Below, in pieces: positions 1 to 9,576 of a stretch of 64,000 nucleotides of DNA (the stretch's first letter is position 1; every line of letters begins with the position of its first letter). The notes below the pieces were generated by a model. That model was given only the letters and a program-made list of their open reading frames with translations. It made no database searches and was not told the DNA's origin. The position numbers were made by a program, and so were the translations under genes. The DNA is from Pantoea sp. 1.19 (GTDB lineage Bacteria; Pseudomonadota; Gammaproteobacteria; Enterobacterales; Enterobacteriaceae): assembly GCF_001922585.1 (NCBI RefSeq), contig NZ_MRBS01000008.1:162019-226018 (forward strand), in the 5' to 3' direction.

Positions 1-628
1 CGGAGCAAAAGCCAATCATTTTTTCCGCCCGCAGCTTGATAGCCAGCTGGGTAGCAACCTCTTCTGACGTCAGGTTAAAGCTCTCGCCGGTGACCGAGAC
101 GGCCACCGGGCCAAGCAGGACAATCGCTCCGCTGTCGAGCTGACGGTGGATAGCGTCTTCGTCGATGCGGCGAATCCGGCCGCTGTGGCAATAATCGACG
201 CCGTCATCGACCCCCAGCGGCTGGGCAATGATAAAGTTGCCGCTGACCACGTTGATGTGTGCTCCCTGCAGCGGAGTGTTACTGAGGCTCATCGACAGGC
301 GCGCGGTGATATCGAGCTGTAGCCGGCCGGCGGCCTGTTTGACCAGCTCCAGCGACTGCGCGTCGGTGACGCGGGTATGCTTATGATAAACCGGCTCCAG
401 CTGATGTTCCGCCAGGTTCGCGTCAATCTGCGGGCGCGCCCCGTACACCACCACCAGGCGAATACCGAGGCTGTGCAGCAGGCCAATATCGTTGACGATG
501 CTGGAGAAGTTATCATGCTCAATGGCTTCGCCGCCCAGCATGATGATAAACGTTTTTCCCCGGTGGGTATTGATGTAGGGGACGGTATGACGAAATCCCT
601 GAACCAACTCGGTACTACGTTCCTTCAC
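1..628 (-). CDS. argA: N-acetylglutamate synthase (amino-acid N-acetyltransferase), 5' part
   Basis: First step of arginine synthesis, acetyl-CoA plus glutamate to N-acetylglutamate, in the cytoplasm. Only the first 209 codons lie in the window; the gene runs off the left edge (family length about 440). This part is the amino-acid-kinase-like regulatory domain. The N-terminus reads [14 protein letters not shown], nearly the E. coli protein, and the last visible residues read KMIGFCS, also a match. The start is a GTG at 626-628; no ATG fits the family start. It is divergent from amiC, with two ARG boxes in the gap, so repression by ArgR with arginine is expected. Confidence 0.93.
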   Translation of the reverse strand, partial: MKERSTELVQGFRHTVPYINTHRGKTFIIMLGGEAIEHDNFSSIVNDIGLLHSLGIRLVVVYGARPQIDANLAEHQLEPVYHKHTRVTDAQSLELVKQAAGRLQLDITARLSMSLSNTPLQGAHINVVSGNFIIAQPLGVDDGVDYCHSGRIRRIDEDAIHRQLDSGAIVLLGPVAVSVTGESFNLTSEEVATQLAIKLRAEKMIGFCS

Positions 629-638
629 GACAAACCTC

Positions 639-677
639 TTTGAATTTTTATTCGAAATTAATGTATTTTTATTCTTT
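639..677. promoter_or_regulatory. Paired ARG boxes (ArgR operator) of argA
   Basis: Two 18-bp ARG boxes separated by 3 bp, the spacing known for hexameric ArgR. Box 1 is TTTGAATTTTTATTCGAA at 639-656, matching the consensus WNTGAATWWWWATTCANW almost throughout. Box 2 is AATGTATTTTTATTCTTT at 660-677, with a weaker left half. They lie 11 bp upstream of the argA GTG and would cover its promoter. Confidence 0.85.
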
Positions 678-854
678 TATGTCGCCGCGCGCAAGCGGAA
701 ATTTCCCGGACGGGTCGTTGCCTGCCGCCGCCGCCTGGCGTGTAAAGACGCGAAATATGCCATTTTTTCGGATGACACCGGCATGCCAATTCGCTAAAGT
801 TTTTCCCCACTTTTTTTGGCTGATGTCTTTACTACGGCAAACGTACGGAGCGGC

Positions 855-2102
855 ATGTCCGATTCATCCACTTTTCTTACCCGACGCCGTTTGCTGCAGG
901 GCGCTGGCGCCGTGGGATTATTGAGCGTGACCCGACTGGGCATGGCAGCCAACCGTCATGTACTGGCGGTGCGCCTGTGGCCATCCTCCACCTATTCGCG
1001 CCTGACGCTGGAGTCCAGCGCACCGCTGGAATACAAGCAGTTTGCGCTTAGCCAGCCCGAACGGGTGGTGATTGATATTAAGCATCTGCGCCTTAACCGC
1101 ACGCTGAAAGGGGTGAGCGAGCTGGTGCGCGCGGACGATCCCTGGATCAAAAGCGTGCGCGTGGGCCAGTTTGATCCGACCACTGTCCGGCTGGTGCTGG
1201 AGCTGAAGCAAAATGTCACGCCGCGCACTTTCTCGCTCGGGCCGGTGGCCGGTATTAAAGACAGGCTGGTGCTGGATCTCTACCCGGCCAGCGCGCCGGC
1301 CGAAGCGGATCCGCTGCTGGCGCTGCTGGAGGAGTACAACAACGGCTCGCTGGAAAAGACGCAGCCGGCGCAGGCACCACTGCCGGGCAAGGCCGGGCGG
1401 GACCGGCCGATTGTTATCATGTTAGATCCCGGCCACGGCGGCGAAGATCCCGGCGCAATTGGCAAACATAAGACCCGGGAAAAAGACGTGGTGCTGAAGA
1501 TTGCCCGTCGCCTGAAGGCGTTAATTGATAAGCAGCCGAATATGCGCGCCTACATGACGCGTAATGAAGATGTGTTTATTCCGCTGAAGGTGCGGGTGGC
1601 GAAGGCGCGCAAGCAGCGCGCGGATCTGTTTATTTCGATTCACGCTGATGCCTTTACCAGCCGCGCTGCGCGCGGTTCATCCGTATTTGCCCTGTCCACC
1701 AGGGGGGCCACCAGCACCGCCGCGCGCTTTCTGGCACAAACCCAGAATGAATCCGACCTGATAGGCGGCGTCAGCATGAGCGGAGATCGCTATTTGGATC
1801 ACACCATGTTCGATATGGTGCAAAGCCTGACCATCAACGACAGCCTGAAGTTTGGTCATGAGGTGCTAGGCCGGCTCGGCAAGGTGAATCATCTACACAA
1901 GCGCAGCGTCGATCAGGCTGGCTTCGCGGTGCTAAAAGCCCCGGATATCCCCTCGATTCTGGTGGAAACGGCGTTTATCAGTAACCTGGAAGAGGAGCGT
2001 AAGCTGCGCACCGCGCGTTTTCAGCAGCAGGTCGCGGAGTCGATTCTGGCCGGCATCAAGGCTTATTTCAGTAAGGGCGCCGCGCTGGCGCCGCATAAAT
2101 AG
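855..2102 (+). CDS. amiC: N-acetylmuramoyl-L-alanine amidase AmiC
   Basis: Periplasmic zinc amidase that cleaves septal peptidoglycan during daughter cell separation; in E. coli it is activated by NlpD, which is encoded at the other end of this window. The 415-residue product starts with a twin-arginine signal peptide ([10 protein letters not shown]), then an AMIN targeting domain (about 35-135), then the Amidase_3 catalytic domain (about 185-410) with the zinc motif [12 protein letters not shown] and the late ETAFISN glutamate motif. The ATG at 855 was chosen over an upstream in-frame start at 816 because it gives the known N-terminus and has GGAG 8 bp before it. Confidence 0.95.
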   Translation: MSDSSTFLTRRRLLQGAGAVGLLSVTRLGMAANRHVLAVRLWPSSTYSRLTLESSAPLEYKQFALSQPERVVIDIKHLRLNRTLKGVSELVRADDPWIKSVRVGQFDPTTVRLVLELKQNVTPRTFSLGPVAGIKDRLVLDLYPASAPAEADPLLALLEEYNNGSLEKTQPAQAPLPGKAGRDRPIVIMLDPGHGGEDPGAIGKHKTREKDVVLKIARRLKALIDKQPNMRAYMTRNEDVFIPLKVRVAKARKQRADLFISIHADAFTSRAARGSSVFALSTRGATSTAARFLAQTQNESDLIGGVSMSGDRYLDHTMFDMVQSLTINDSLKFGHEVLGRLGKVNHLHKRSVDQAGFAVLKAPDIPSILVETAFISNLEEERKLRTARFQQQVAESILAGIKAYFSKGAALAPHK

Positions 2103-2135
2103 CGGCGGGCAGGCGGGGCGTCCCGGACGACGGGC

Positions 2136-2160
2136 AAAAAAAAACACCCGACGGGTGTTT
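2136..2160 (-). terminator. Rho-independent terminator of the initiator tRNA operon
   Basis: Read on the minus strand this is AAACACCCGTCGGGTGTTT followed by a run of T, 8 bp beyond the 3' end of the last tRNA. On the plus strand the hairpin is followed by only three T, so it mainly serves the tRNA transcript. Confidence 0.85.
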
Positions 2161-2168
2161 GATTGTGT

Positions 2169-2245
<77 letters not shown>

Positions 2246-2281
2246 TCCGTATTGTTGTTGATGGTTCTCACCGTAGTGAGT

Positions 2282-2358
<77 letters not shown>

Positions 2359-2414
2359 TCCGTATGCCATCATATTGTTTCACCGTCGTGCTGAGCAGTT
2401 GCACCGTCGTGAAT

Positions 2415-2491
<77 letters not shown>

Positions 2492-2504
2492 TCCGTGGAT
2501 GCGC

Positions 2505-2532
2505 ACTATACTCCCCGTGAGCATTGATGCAA
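2505..2532 (-). promoter_or_regulatory. Sigma-70 promoter of the initiator tRNA operon
   Basis: Minus strand -35 TTGCAT (2527-2532), 16-bp spacer, -10 TATAGT (2505-2510). The -10 is followed by a GC-rich stretch GCGC, the kind of discriminator linked to stringent control of stable RNA promoters. It lies 13 bp from the first tRNA. Confidence 0.8.
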
Positions 2533-2697
2533 CCCTTTTTTACCCCGCGGCGCTGATTTTGCCGCTGACTGCTGAAAATTTCTCCCGTTCGCCGTCGCGC
2601 CCGGCAAGGGAGCGCGGCTCTTTTTCGGTCTGACCATTTCAAAAGCTGAAGGGCTTTGTTATCTTCCGAAAAATTTTCGCCGGCTGAGGAGAAGGCA

Positions 2698-3807
2698 ATG
2701 GTTGGGTTCTGGACGAAAGCGGCATGGGCAGGCGCAGTATTAGCGCTGTTGGCGGGATGCGCTTCCCGACCGACCGATAAAGGTCAGCAGTATATTGATG
2801 GCAAGCTGGATCAGCCGCTGGCGCTGGTCAACCAGCCGAATGCCAAAGGGCATCCGGTTAATGCGCTGGACTATGCCAGCCAGGTGACTGAAATTCAGCG
2901 CGCCTCGCCGCGCCTGTTTACCCGCGAGCAGAGCACTTATTCCGCGGTGCAGCAGTGGCTGATGGCCGGCGGCGACACGCGTCAGCTGCGTCAGTTTGGA
3001 CTGAATGCCTTTCAGATGGAGGGGGCCGATAACTTCGGAAACGTGCAGTTTACCGGTTATTACACCCCGGTGGTCCAGGCGCGCTACACCCGGCAGGGTG
3101 AATTTCAGTATCCCATTTACCGCCTGCCGCCGCGCAACGGTAAACGTCAGCTGCCGAGCCGCGCGGACATCTACAGCGGCGTCATCGACGAGCGCTACGT
3201 TATTGCCTGGAGCAATTCGCTGATGGATAACTTTATTATGGACGTACAGGGCAGCGGCTATATCGACTACGGCGACGGGCGGCCGCTGACCTTCTTCGGC
3301 TACGCCGGTAAAAACGGCCACGCTTATCGCAGTATTGGCAAAGTGCTGATCGATCGCGGTGAAGTGAAGCGGGAGGATATGTCGATGCAGGCGATTCGCC
3401 AGTGGGCGGAAGCGCACAGCCCGGCGGAAGTGCGTGAGCTGCTGGAGCAGAATCCGTCATTTGTCTTCTTTAAGCCTGAGCCTTTTACACCGGTGCGCGG
3501 CGCGGCGGCGGTCCCGCTGGTCGCGAAGGCTTCAGTGGCCTCCGATCGCGCGCTGATCCCCACCGGCAGTACCCTGCTGGCCGAGGTGCCGATCCTCGAC
3601 AACCAGGGGAAGTTCACCGGGAAATATGAAATGCGGGTAATGGTCGCGCTGGATGTGGGCGGGGCAATTAAAGGCCAGCACTTTGATATCTATAAAGGCA
3701 TTGGGCCGGAAGCGGGCCATCAGGCGGGCTTCTTTAACCACTACGGGCGCGTGTGGGTGCTACGCCCGGCGCCGGGCACCGGCACGCCGCTGTTTGCCAA
3801 TCAGTGA
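2698..3807 (+). CDS. mltA: Membrane-bound lytic murein transglycosylase A
   Basis: Outer-membrane lipoprotein that cleaves peptidoglycan strands to give 1,6-anhydro-muropeptides. 369 residues. The signal peptide ends in a lipobox LLAGC with the lipidated Cys at 21. The MltA/3D fold follows, with FGNVQFTGYYTPV and VQGSGYI, and the catalytic Asp is in VALDVGGAIKG. The ATG at 2698, after GAGGAGAAGGCA, was chosen over an in-frame start at 2656 because only it places the signal peptide at the N-terminus. A stem (CGGGGGC/GCCCCCG, 3815-3838) without a T run follows the gene. Confidence 0.95.
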   Translation: MVGFWTKAAWAGAVLALLAGCASRPTDKGQQYIDGKLDQPLALVNQPNAKGHPVNALDYASQVTEIQRASPRLFTREQSTYSAVQQWLMAGGDTRQLRQFGLNAFQMEGADNFGNVQFTGYYTPVVQARYTRQGEFQYPIYRLPPRNGKRQLPSRADIYSGVIDERYVIAWSNSLMDNFIMDVQGSGYIDYGDGRPLTFFGYAGKNGHAYRSIGKVLIDRGEVKREDMSMQAIRQWAEAHSPAEVRELLEQNPSFVFFKPEPFTPVRGAAAVPLVAKASVASDRALIPTGSTLLAEVPILDNQGKFTGKYEMRVMVALDVGGAIKGQHFDIYKGIGPEAGHQAGFFNHYGRVWVLRPAPGTGTPLFANQ

Positions 3808-3857
3808 GCCGTAACGGGGGCGGCGTGCATGGCCCCCGCAAGCAATGAGGAACAGAA

Positions 3858-4661
3858 ATGACGATGTTGTCTGACGCCTGGCGTCAACGGTTTGGCGGCA
3901 CCGCCCGGCTGTATGGAGAATCCGCACTACAGCTGTTTGCCAGCAGTCACGTATGCGTGGTGGGCATAGGCGGCGTAGGCTCCTGGGCCGCGGAGGCGCT
4001 GGTGCGCACCGGGATTGGTGCGGTCTCGCTGATCGATATGGACGATGTCTGTATCACCAATACCAACCGGCAACTTCACGCGCTGCAGGGTAACGTGGGT
4101 CAGGCAAAGACCGAGGTGATGGCAGAACGCCTGCGGCGCATCAATCCGGAGTGCCAGATCGCCTGCATCGATGACTTTCTGACGCCGGAAAATGCCGCCA
4201 CGCTGCTGTCCGGCGGTTTTGACTACGTGATTGATGCCATCGACAGCGTGCGGCCGAAGGCCGCGCTGATTGCCTGGTGTCGGCGCAACAAGCTGCCGCT
4301 GGTCACCATCGGCGGCGCCGGCGGGCAGATCGATCCCACGCAGATTCAGGTCGCCGATTTGGCAAAAACCATTCAGGATCCGCTGGCCGCTAAGCTGCGC
4401 GAACGACTGAAAAGCGATTTTGGCATCGTAAAAAACAGCAAAGGGAAGCTGGGCGTTGACTGTGTGTTTTCAACTGAAGCGCTGAAGTACCCGCAGGCGG
4501 ACGGTTCGGTGTGCGCTTCGCGCAGCACCGCCGAGGGGCCGAAGCGTATGGACTGCGCGTCGGGGTTTGGCGCCGCCACGATGGTGACGGCCACCTTTGG
4601 CTTTGTTGCCGTTTCCCACGCGCTGAAGAAGATGCAGGCAAAGGCCGCCCGTCAGGACTGA
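3858..4661 (+). CDS. tcdA: tRNA threonylcarbamoyladenosine dehydratase (TcdA/CsdL)
   Basis: Converts t6A37 of ANN-decoding tRNAs to the cyclic form ct6A in an ATP-dependent reaction. 267 residues, E1/ThiF-like fold: nucleotide motif [30 protein letters not shown], and CSTEAL-type region around [10 protein letters not shown], all close to E. coli TcdA. The Csd partners lie convergently next door, and the tcdA stop overlaps the csdE 3' end by 10 bp. In E. coli CsdA-CsdE feeds sulfur to this protein. A second ATG at 3864 is possible; 3858 has GAGGAACAGA in front. Confidence 0.95.
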   Translation: MTMLSDAWRQRFGGTARLYGESALQLFASSHVCVVGIGGVGSWAAEALVRTGIGAVSLIDMDDVCITNTNRQLHALQGNVGQAKTEVMAERLRRINPECQIACIDDFLTPENAATLLSGGFDYVIDAIDSVRPKAALIAWCRRNKLPLVTIGGAGGQIDPTQIQVADLAKTIQDPLAAKLRERLKSDFGIVKNSKGKLGVDCVFSTEALKYPQADGSVCASRSTAEGPKRMDCASGFGAATMVTATFGFVAVSHALKKMQAKAARQD

Positions 4662-5095
4662 GCCGCTGCCCGCTGCACCGCCTCCGCCAGCGCCTGCAGG
4701 CCGCTGCTGCGCGAGGCGCTGAGCTGCGTCCGCAGCCCCAGCTCGGTAAACAGCGCCAGCGGATCGCGGCCCTGTAGCGCCTCAGGCGTCTGTCCCTCTA
4801 CGGCGGTCAGCAGTACCGCCAGTAGCCCGCGCACGATCCGCCCTTCGCTGTCGCCGTAAAAATGCAGCGTGCCGTCGGGTTGTCGCTGCCAGCCAAGCCA
4901 GACGCGGTTTTCGCAGCCGCTCAGCTCCCGCTCCGGCGTTTTCAGAGCCGGCGGCAGCGGCGGCAGCTGCTTGCCCAGCAGGATGAGCTGGCGGTAGCGA
5001 TCTTCCCACTGCGCACAGCGCGCAAAGGTTGCGCGTAGGGCATCAGCGGTAAGCTCGGTGGCAAACGGGTGGGGGGCAATCAGCGTGTCAGACAT
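4652..5095 (-). CDS. csdE: Cysteine desulfuration protein CsdE (sulfur acceptor)
   Basis: Accepts persulfide sulfur from CsdA; member of the SufE family. 147 residues. The acceptor cysteine is in the conserved [12 protein letters not shown] motif. The C-terminal half ([18 protein letters not shown] ... [15 protein letters not shown]) is typical. Its ATG overlaps the csdA stop by one base (TAATG), indicating translational coupling. Confidence 0.95.
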   Translation of the reverse strand: MSDTLIAPHPFATELTADALRATFARCAQWEDRYRQLILLGKQLPPLPPALKTPERELSGCENRVWLGWQRQPDGTLHFYGDSEGRIVRGLLAVLLTAVEGQTPEALQGRDPLALFTELGLRTQLSASRSSGLQALAEAVQRAAAQS

Positions 5096-6303
5096 TATTC
5101 TTCCAGTAATAGCGCACAGGCGTGCTGTACGGCGCTGACCAGCGCCGCCACGTCCTGCCGGGTATTGTAAGGGGCAAACGAAGCGCGCAGTGTACCGCTT
5201 ACGCCCAGCGCCTGCATCAGCGGCTGAGCGCAGTGCTGTCCGGCGCGCAGGGCAATCCCCGCTTCCGCCAGCAGGGTCACCAAATCGCTGTGGTGAACGC
5301 CGGCAATATCAAACGCCAGCAGGGCGCTGTTGCCGGTGCGGAAGCTGCGAAAGCCGGGCAGGGCGCTGAGCTGCGCTTCGGCCTGCGCCGCCAGCTGACA
5401 GCTGTACGCTTCGGCGGCGGGCAGGTCGATCGTTTCCAGCCAGTGCAGGGCGGCGCTCAGACCGGTGACGCCGGCGACGTTCGGTGTTCCGGCCTCAAAG
5501 CGCCACGGTACCGGCTGCGGGGTAAAGTTATCAAAACTGACTGCGCTGACCATTTTCCCGCCGGTTTGCCACGGTGCCATCTCCTCCAGCAGCGCGGCTT
5601 TGCCATACAGCGCGCCGATGCCGGTGGGACCGTAAAGTTTGTGACCGGAGAAAGCGTAAAAGTCGATATCCAGCCGACGCACGTCGGCCGGGGCGTGTAC
5701 CACGCCCTGGGCACCATCAATCATCACTACTGCACCGACCGCGTGCGCCGCCGCAATGGCGCGCGGCAGATCCGGCATACCGCCGGTCACGTTGGACATC
5801 TGCCCCAGGGCCAGCAGGCGCGTGCGCGGGCCGAGTAGTGCCGGTAAACGCTCCAGATCGGGCAGCCGCGCGGCATTGAGCGGCAGACGCACCACGCGGG
5901 CGCCGGTCTGCTGCGCCAGCTGTAGCCAGGGGACCAGGTTGGCATGATGTTCGGCCTCACTGACGACAATCTCATCGTCCGGCGCCAGCCGCGGTCGCAG
6001 CCAGCTTTGCGCGACCAGGTTGATCGCCTCGGTGGTGCCGCGCGTCCAGACGATTTCACGCTCGCTGGCGGCGTTCAGCAGGCGGGCCACCTGGCCGCGC
6101 GCCTGCTCGTAGCGGGCGGTGAGCGCCTGCGCAGCGGCAAACTGACTGCGGTGCACCGTGCCGGCGCTTAGGCGATAAAAGGCCTCGCAGGCCTCAATAA
6201 CCGCCAGCGGTTTTAGCGCGGTCGCGGCGCTGTCGAGATAGACCCCGGCATCATCCAGTGCCGGAAACTGCCGGCGGAAGGCGGCGGGTTGAAAAGCGTA
6301 CAT
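5095..6303 (-). CDS. csdA: Cysteine desulfurase CsdA
   Basis: PLP enzyme that takes sulfur from cysteine, leaving alanine and an enzyme persulfide. 402 residues, class V aminotransferase fold. The PLP lysine is in [15 protein letters not shown], and the active-site cysteine is in [13 protein letters not shown]. First gene of csdA-csdE. The ATG at 6303 begins [14 protein letters not shown], a good family N-terminus. Confidence 0.95.
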   Translation of the reverse strand: MYAFQPAAFRRQFPALDDAGVYLDSAATALKPLAVIEACEAFYRLSAGTVHRSQFAAAQALTARYEQARGQVARLLNAASEREIVWTRGTTEAINLVAQSWLRPRLAPDDEIVVSEAEHHANLVPWLQLAQQTGARVVRLPLNAARLPDLERLPALLGPRTRLLALGQMSNVTGGMPDLPRAIAAAHAVGAVVMIDGAQGVVHAPADVRRLDIDFYAFSGHKLYGPTGIGALYGKAALLEEMAPWQTGGKMVSAVSFDNFTPQPVPWRFEAGTPNVAGVTGLSAALHWLETIDLPAAEAYSCQLAAQAEAQLSALPGFRSFRTGNSALLAFDIAGVHHSDLVTLLAEAGIALRAGQHCAQPLMQALGVSGTLRASFAPYNTRQDVAALVSAVQHACALLLEE

Positions 6304-6364
6304 AGTCCCCTCATCGGATAAAAAACCAGGACCAGGCTGAAAGCGAAGTCGGTGACTGGCAAAG

Positions 6365-6435
6365 CGCGGAAAGCGCGTTATGCTATTTTAGGTAATACAT
6401 TGAGAATTACCTGCATTGAAACGGCGCTTTCCGCG
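6365..6435. repeat. Two concentric inverted repeats between csdA and ygdI
   Basis: An outer dyad of 12 bp (CGCGGAAAGCGC at 6365-6376, complement at 6424-6435) encloses an inner dyad of 7 bp (AGGTAAT at 6390-6396, ATTACCT at 6406-6412). Their centres coincide within about 1 bp (6400 and 6401). It lies 62 bp from the csdA start and 63 bp from the ygdI start. No T run follows on either strand. It could be a folded leader RNA, a protein-binding element or a remnant of a small mobile repeat. Confidence 0.6.
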
Positions 6436-6498
6436 TGAGAATCACCAGGCTATGCGCTGCAGGGACTTATCGCATCTTCATACTGCAAGGAGTAGAAC

Positions 6499-6723
6499 AT
6501 GAAAAAGATTGCCGCCATTTTCGCCGCCTGTGCCATGACCCTGTCTCTGGCCGCTTGTTCCAGCAACTACGTGATGCATACCAATGATGGTCGCACTATC
6601 GTTGCCGACGGTAAGCCTATGGTAGACGATGATACCGGGATGATCAGCTACAAAGATGCCAACGGCATGAAGCAGCAGATCAATAAAGGTGACGTGAAAG
6701 AGATGGTGGAGATGGGCCAGTAA
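6499..6723 (+). CDS. ygdI: YgdI/YgdR-family lipoprotein
   Basis: Small DUF903 lipoprotein of unknown function. 74 residues: signal peptide, then lipobox LAAC with the lipidated Cys at about 20, then an SH3-like core (YVMHTNDGRTIVADGKP, DDDTGMISYKDANG, DVKEMVEMGQ) very like E. coli YgdI. Start supported by AAGGAG 7 bp upstream. It is followed convergently by the gcvB terminator. Confidence 0.93.
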   Translation: MKKIAAIFAACAMTLSLAACSSNYVMHTNDGRTIVADGKPMVDDDTGMISYKDANGMKQQINKGDVKEMVEMGQ

Positions 6724-6744
6724 CGGTCGCGTCCCGACACCGGC

Positions 6745-6773
6745 AAAAAAAAAGCACCGCAGTTTGCGGTGCT
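6745..6773 (-). terminator. Terminator of gcvB
   Basis: Minus strand AGCACCGCA, loop AAC, TGCGGTGCT, then nine T. The same terminator hairpin is found in E. coli gcvB. It also sits just past the ygdI stop on the opposite strand. Confidence 0.9.
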
Positions 6774-6959
6774 ACTGATATCACTATGGACAGACAGGAT
6801 AAATCTTCAGGAAATAAAACAGGGCAGTTACCTACCCGGATCGGCAATCGCCGATCAATAAGCAAACACAACATCACGACCACAAGCCAAAAGCCTTTCA
6901 AATCTGTCTGCGATCTCTCGCACAAAATTTAAACTGCTTTTCGTTCCGGCTCTGGAAGT
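6745..6959 (-). ncRNA. gcvB: GcvB small regulatory RNA
   Basis: Hfq-dependent small RNA that represses amino acid and peptide transport mRNAs. It lies divergent from gcvA as in E. coli. The 5' end is placed at ACTTCC (6959) and followed by AGAGCCGGAACGAAAAG. The GU-rich target-pairing region GTGATGTTGTGTTTG and the segment CCTGTCTGTCCATAGTGAT match E. coli GcvB from memory. It ends in the terminator at 6745-6773. Length is about 215 nt against about 205 in E. coli. The GU-rich tract looks shorter than in E. coli. Confidence 0.9.
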
Positions 6960-6965
6960 GGCGCA

Positions 6966-6994
6966 ACTATAGGTATTTGCTGGAAAGTGCTCAA
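6966..6994 (-). promoter_or_regulatory. Promoter of gcvB, overlapping the gcvA promoter region
   Basis: Minus strand -35 TTGAGC (6989-6994), 17-bp spacer, -10 TATAGT (6966-6971), then 6 bp to the RNA start at 6959. On the plus strand a perfect TATAAT at 7004-7009 is the likely gcvA -10, without a good -35. The two promoters therefore occupy the same 45 bp, consistent with GcvA controlling both genes. Confidence 0.75.
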
Positions 6995-7076
6995 CGGACA
7001 AATTATAATGCCTCAGATAAAAAAAACTAATCTGTAACACGCGATTACATCCCGGCCCTGAGTAATGAATAAAATC

Positions 7077-7994
7077 ATGTCTAAACGTCTTCCCCCGCTT
7101 AACGCCCTGCGCGTTTTTGATGCCGCCGCGCGCCATTTAAGCTTTACCAAAGCCGCTGAGGAGCTGTTTGTCACCCAGGCTGCCGTCAGCCATCAGATCA
7201 AATCTTTGGAAGATTTTCTCGGTCTTAAGCTGTTTCGGCGAAAGAATCGTTCGCTGTTGCTCACTGAGGAAGGACAAAGTTACTATCTCGACATCAAAGA
7301 GATCTTCTCGGCAATCAACGACGCCACGCGCAAACTGCAGTCGCGCAGCGCCAAGGGGGCACTGACCGTCAGCCTGCTGCCCAGCTTTGCGATTCAGTGG
7401 CTGGTGCCACGCCTCTCCAGCTTTAACTCAGCTTATCCGGGAATCGACGTGCGCATCCAGGCGGTGGACCGCGAGGAGGAGAAGCTGGCGGACGATGTCG
7501 ACGTGGCCATTTTTTACGGCCGCGGCAACTGGCCGGGCCTGCGGGTAGAAAAGTTGTATGCCGAGTATCTGCTGCCGGTCTGTGCGCCGCAGCTGCTCAC
7601 CGGCGAGCAGCCGCTTAAATCGCCCGCCGATCTGGCGCGCTTCACGCTGCTGCATGATGCTTCGCGTCGTGACTGGCAGGCGTATATCCGCCAGCTGGGC
7701 CTGAACCACATCAGCGTGCAGCAGGGGCCGATTTTTAGCCACAGCGCGATGGTCCTGCAGGCGGCGATCCACGGTCAGGGCGTGGCGCTGGCCAATAACG
7801 TGATGGCTCAAAGTGAAATCGAGGCCGGGCGACTGGTCTGCCCATTTAACGATGTATTGGTCAGTAAAAATGCTTTTTATCTGGTTTGTCATGACAGTCA
7901 GGCAGAACTCGGTAAAATAGCCGCTTTTCGACAGTGGATACTGGCGAAAGCCGCCAGCGAACAAGAAAAATTTCGCTTTCGCTACGCGCACTGA
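7077..7994 (+). CDS. gcvA: Transcriptional regulator GcvA (glycine cleavage system), LysR family
   Basis: Activates the glycine cleavage operon gcvTHP with glycine and activates gcvB. 305 residues: N-terminal winged helix-turn-helix (HLSFTKAAEELFVTQAAVSHQIKSLED) and a substrate-binding domain; almost identical to E. coli GcvA. An in-frame ATG at 7065 would add four residues (MNKI); 7077 gives the known MSKRLPPLNAL start. Confidence 0.96.
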   Translation: MSKRLPPLNALRVFDAAARHLSFTKAAEELFVTQAAVSHQIKSLEDFLGLKLFRRKNRSLLLTEEGQSYYLDIKEIFSAINDATRKLQSRSAKGALTVSLLPSFAIQWLVPRLSSFNSAYPGIDVRIQAVDREEEKLADDVDVAIFYGRGNWPGLRVEKLYAEYLLPVCAPQLLTGEQPLKSPADLARFTLLHDASRRDWQAYIRQLGLNHISVQQGPIFSHSAMVLQAAIHGQGVALANNVMAQSEIEAGRLVCPFNDVLVSKNAFYLVCHDSQAELGKIAAFRQWILAKAASEQEKFRFRYAH

Positions 7995-8051
7995 TGCCGA
8001 TTCCGGCCGGATGCCCTTTACGCACCGGCCCGTTGCTGAGGAGTGACCCCT

Positions 8052-8447
8052 ATGTCCAGTCGGGCAATGCTGATTTTTGCCGCGCTGAGCGGTTTTTTCT
8101 ACGTGATGTTTGGCGCGTTTGGCGCCCATGTGCTTAGCCAGTCGCTGGGCGCTACCGAAATGGCATGGATTAAAACGGGGCTGGACTATCAGGCCACGCA
8201 CACGCTGGCGATTGTCGGGCTGGCGGCGGTGATGCTGCGTCGCGCCAATATCTGGTTTTACTGGAGCAGCGCACTGATGGCGCTGGGTACCGTCCTGTTT
8301 AGCGGCAGCCTGTACTGCCTGGCGCTGTCCCACCTGAAGATGTGGGTATTTGTCACGCCGGTTGGGGGCACCTGCTTCCTGATTGGCTGGCTGTTGATGT
8401 TAATTGGCGCGTTGCGTCTGAAGAAACGAGGCGATCGCCATGAATAA
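8052..8447 (+). CDS. ygdD: DUF423 inner-membrane protein YgdD
   Basis: Function unknown. 131 residues with four hydrophobic segments, consistent with a four-helix inner-membrane protein. The motifs FGAFGAHVL and [16 protein letters not shown] are those of E. coli YgdD. An upstream GTG at 8043 adds three residues; the ATG at 8052 with GAGGAGTG before it fits the family better. It overlaps rlmM by 8 bp, so the two are probably co-transcribed and translationally coupled. Confidence 0.92.
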   Translation: MSSRAMLIFAALSGFFYVMFGAFGAHVLSQSLGATEMAWIKTGLDYQATHTLAIVGLAAVMLRRANIWFYWSSALMALGTVLFSGSLYCLALSHLKMWVFVTPVGGTCFLIGWLLMLIGALRLKKRGDRHE

Positions 8448-9546
8448 AGTGTTGTTGTACTGCCGTCAGGGATTTGAAAAAGAGTGTGCGGCGGAGATCA
8501 CCGCTAAAGCGGCGGAGCTGGGCGTATTAGGTTTTGCCCGGGTAAAAGAGCAGGCCGGATACCTGCTGTTTGAGTGTTATCAGCCGCAGGAGGCTGAAAA
8601 GTTGATCAGCGAGCTGCCGTTCTCCTCGCTGATTTTTGCCCGACAGATGGTGCTGGTGGGTGAGCTGCTGCGCGATCTGCCACCGGAAGATCGTATCTCA
8701 CCGATCGCCGGAATGCTGCAGGGCGCGGTGGAGAAGGCCGGCGATCTGCGCGTCGAGGTGCCGGATACCAATGAAGCGAAAGAGCTGCTGAAATTTTGCC
8801 GTAAGCTTACCGTACCGCTGCGCGCGGCGCTGCGGCAGCAGGGCGTGCTGCTGAACTACGAAAGTTCGAAGCGGCCGGTCGTGCATGTGTTTTTCATCGC
8901 GCCGGGCACCTGCTACGTCGGCTACTCGCTCACTCAGAATAATTCGCCGTTTTTTATGGGTATCCCGCGTCTGAAGTTCCCTGCCGATGCGCCGAGCCGC
9001 TCTACGCTGAAACTGGAAGAGGCGTTTCACGTCTTTATTCCGGCCGATGAGTGGGACGAGCGGCTCGCCAGCGGGATGCGCGCGGTGGATCTTGGCGCCT
9101 GCCCCGGCGGCTGGACCTATCAGCTGGTCAAGCGCAGCATGTGGGTCGATGCGGTGGACAACGGCCCGATGGCGCCGAGCCTGATGGATACCGGTCAGGT
9201 GACCCATCGCCGCGAAGACGGTTTCAAATACCAGCCGGTGCGCAGTAACAACGACTGGCTGGTGTGCGATATGGTGGAAAAACCGGTGCGCGTGGCGCAT
9301 CTGATGGCAAAATGGCTGATCAACGGCTGGTGCCGCGAGGCAATTTTTAACCTGAAGCTGCCGATGAAAAAACGGTACGAAGAGGTGACGCAGAATCTGG
9401 CGCTGATCGCATCGCTGCTGGAGGCGGAGGGAATCAACGCGCAGTATCAGGCGCGTCAGCTGTATCACGATCGCGAAGAGGTGACGGTGCACATTCGCCG
9501 CATCTGGGGAGCCATTCCCGGACGCCGCGACGAGCGCGACCGCTAA
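8440..9546 (+). CDS. rlmM: 23S rRNA (cytidine-2498-2'-O)-methyltransferase RlmM
   Basis: Methylates the ribose of C2498 in the peptidyl transferase loop of 23S rRNA using SAM. 368 residues: N-terminal THUMP-like region and a C-terminal Rossmann methyltransferase with the SAM loop [16 protein letters not shown]. It is converging on xni; a GC-rich imperfect hairpin without T run fills the 30-bp gap. Confidence 0.95.
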   Translation: MNKVLLYCRQGFEKECAAEITAKAAELGVLGFARVKEQAGYLLFECYQPQEAEKLISELPFSSLIFARQMVLVGELLRDLPPEDRISPIAGMLQGAVEKAGDLRVEVPDTNEAKELLKFCRKLTVPLRAALRQQGVLLNYESSKRPVVHVFFIAPGTCYVGYSLTQNNSPFFMGIPRLKFPADAPSRSTLKLEEAFHVFIPADEWDERLASGMRAVDLGACPGGWTYQLVKRSMWVDAVDNGPMAPSLMDTGQVTHRREDGFKYQPVRSNNDWLVCDMVEKPVRVAHLMAKWLINGWCREAIFNLKLPMKKRYEEVTQNLALIASLLEAEGINAQYQARQLYHDREEVTVHIRRIWGAIPGRRDERDR

Positions 9547-9576
9547 TCCCCCGCGGGGTGCCAGGCGGTGCCCCGC

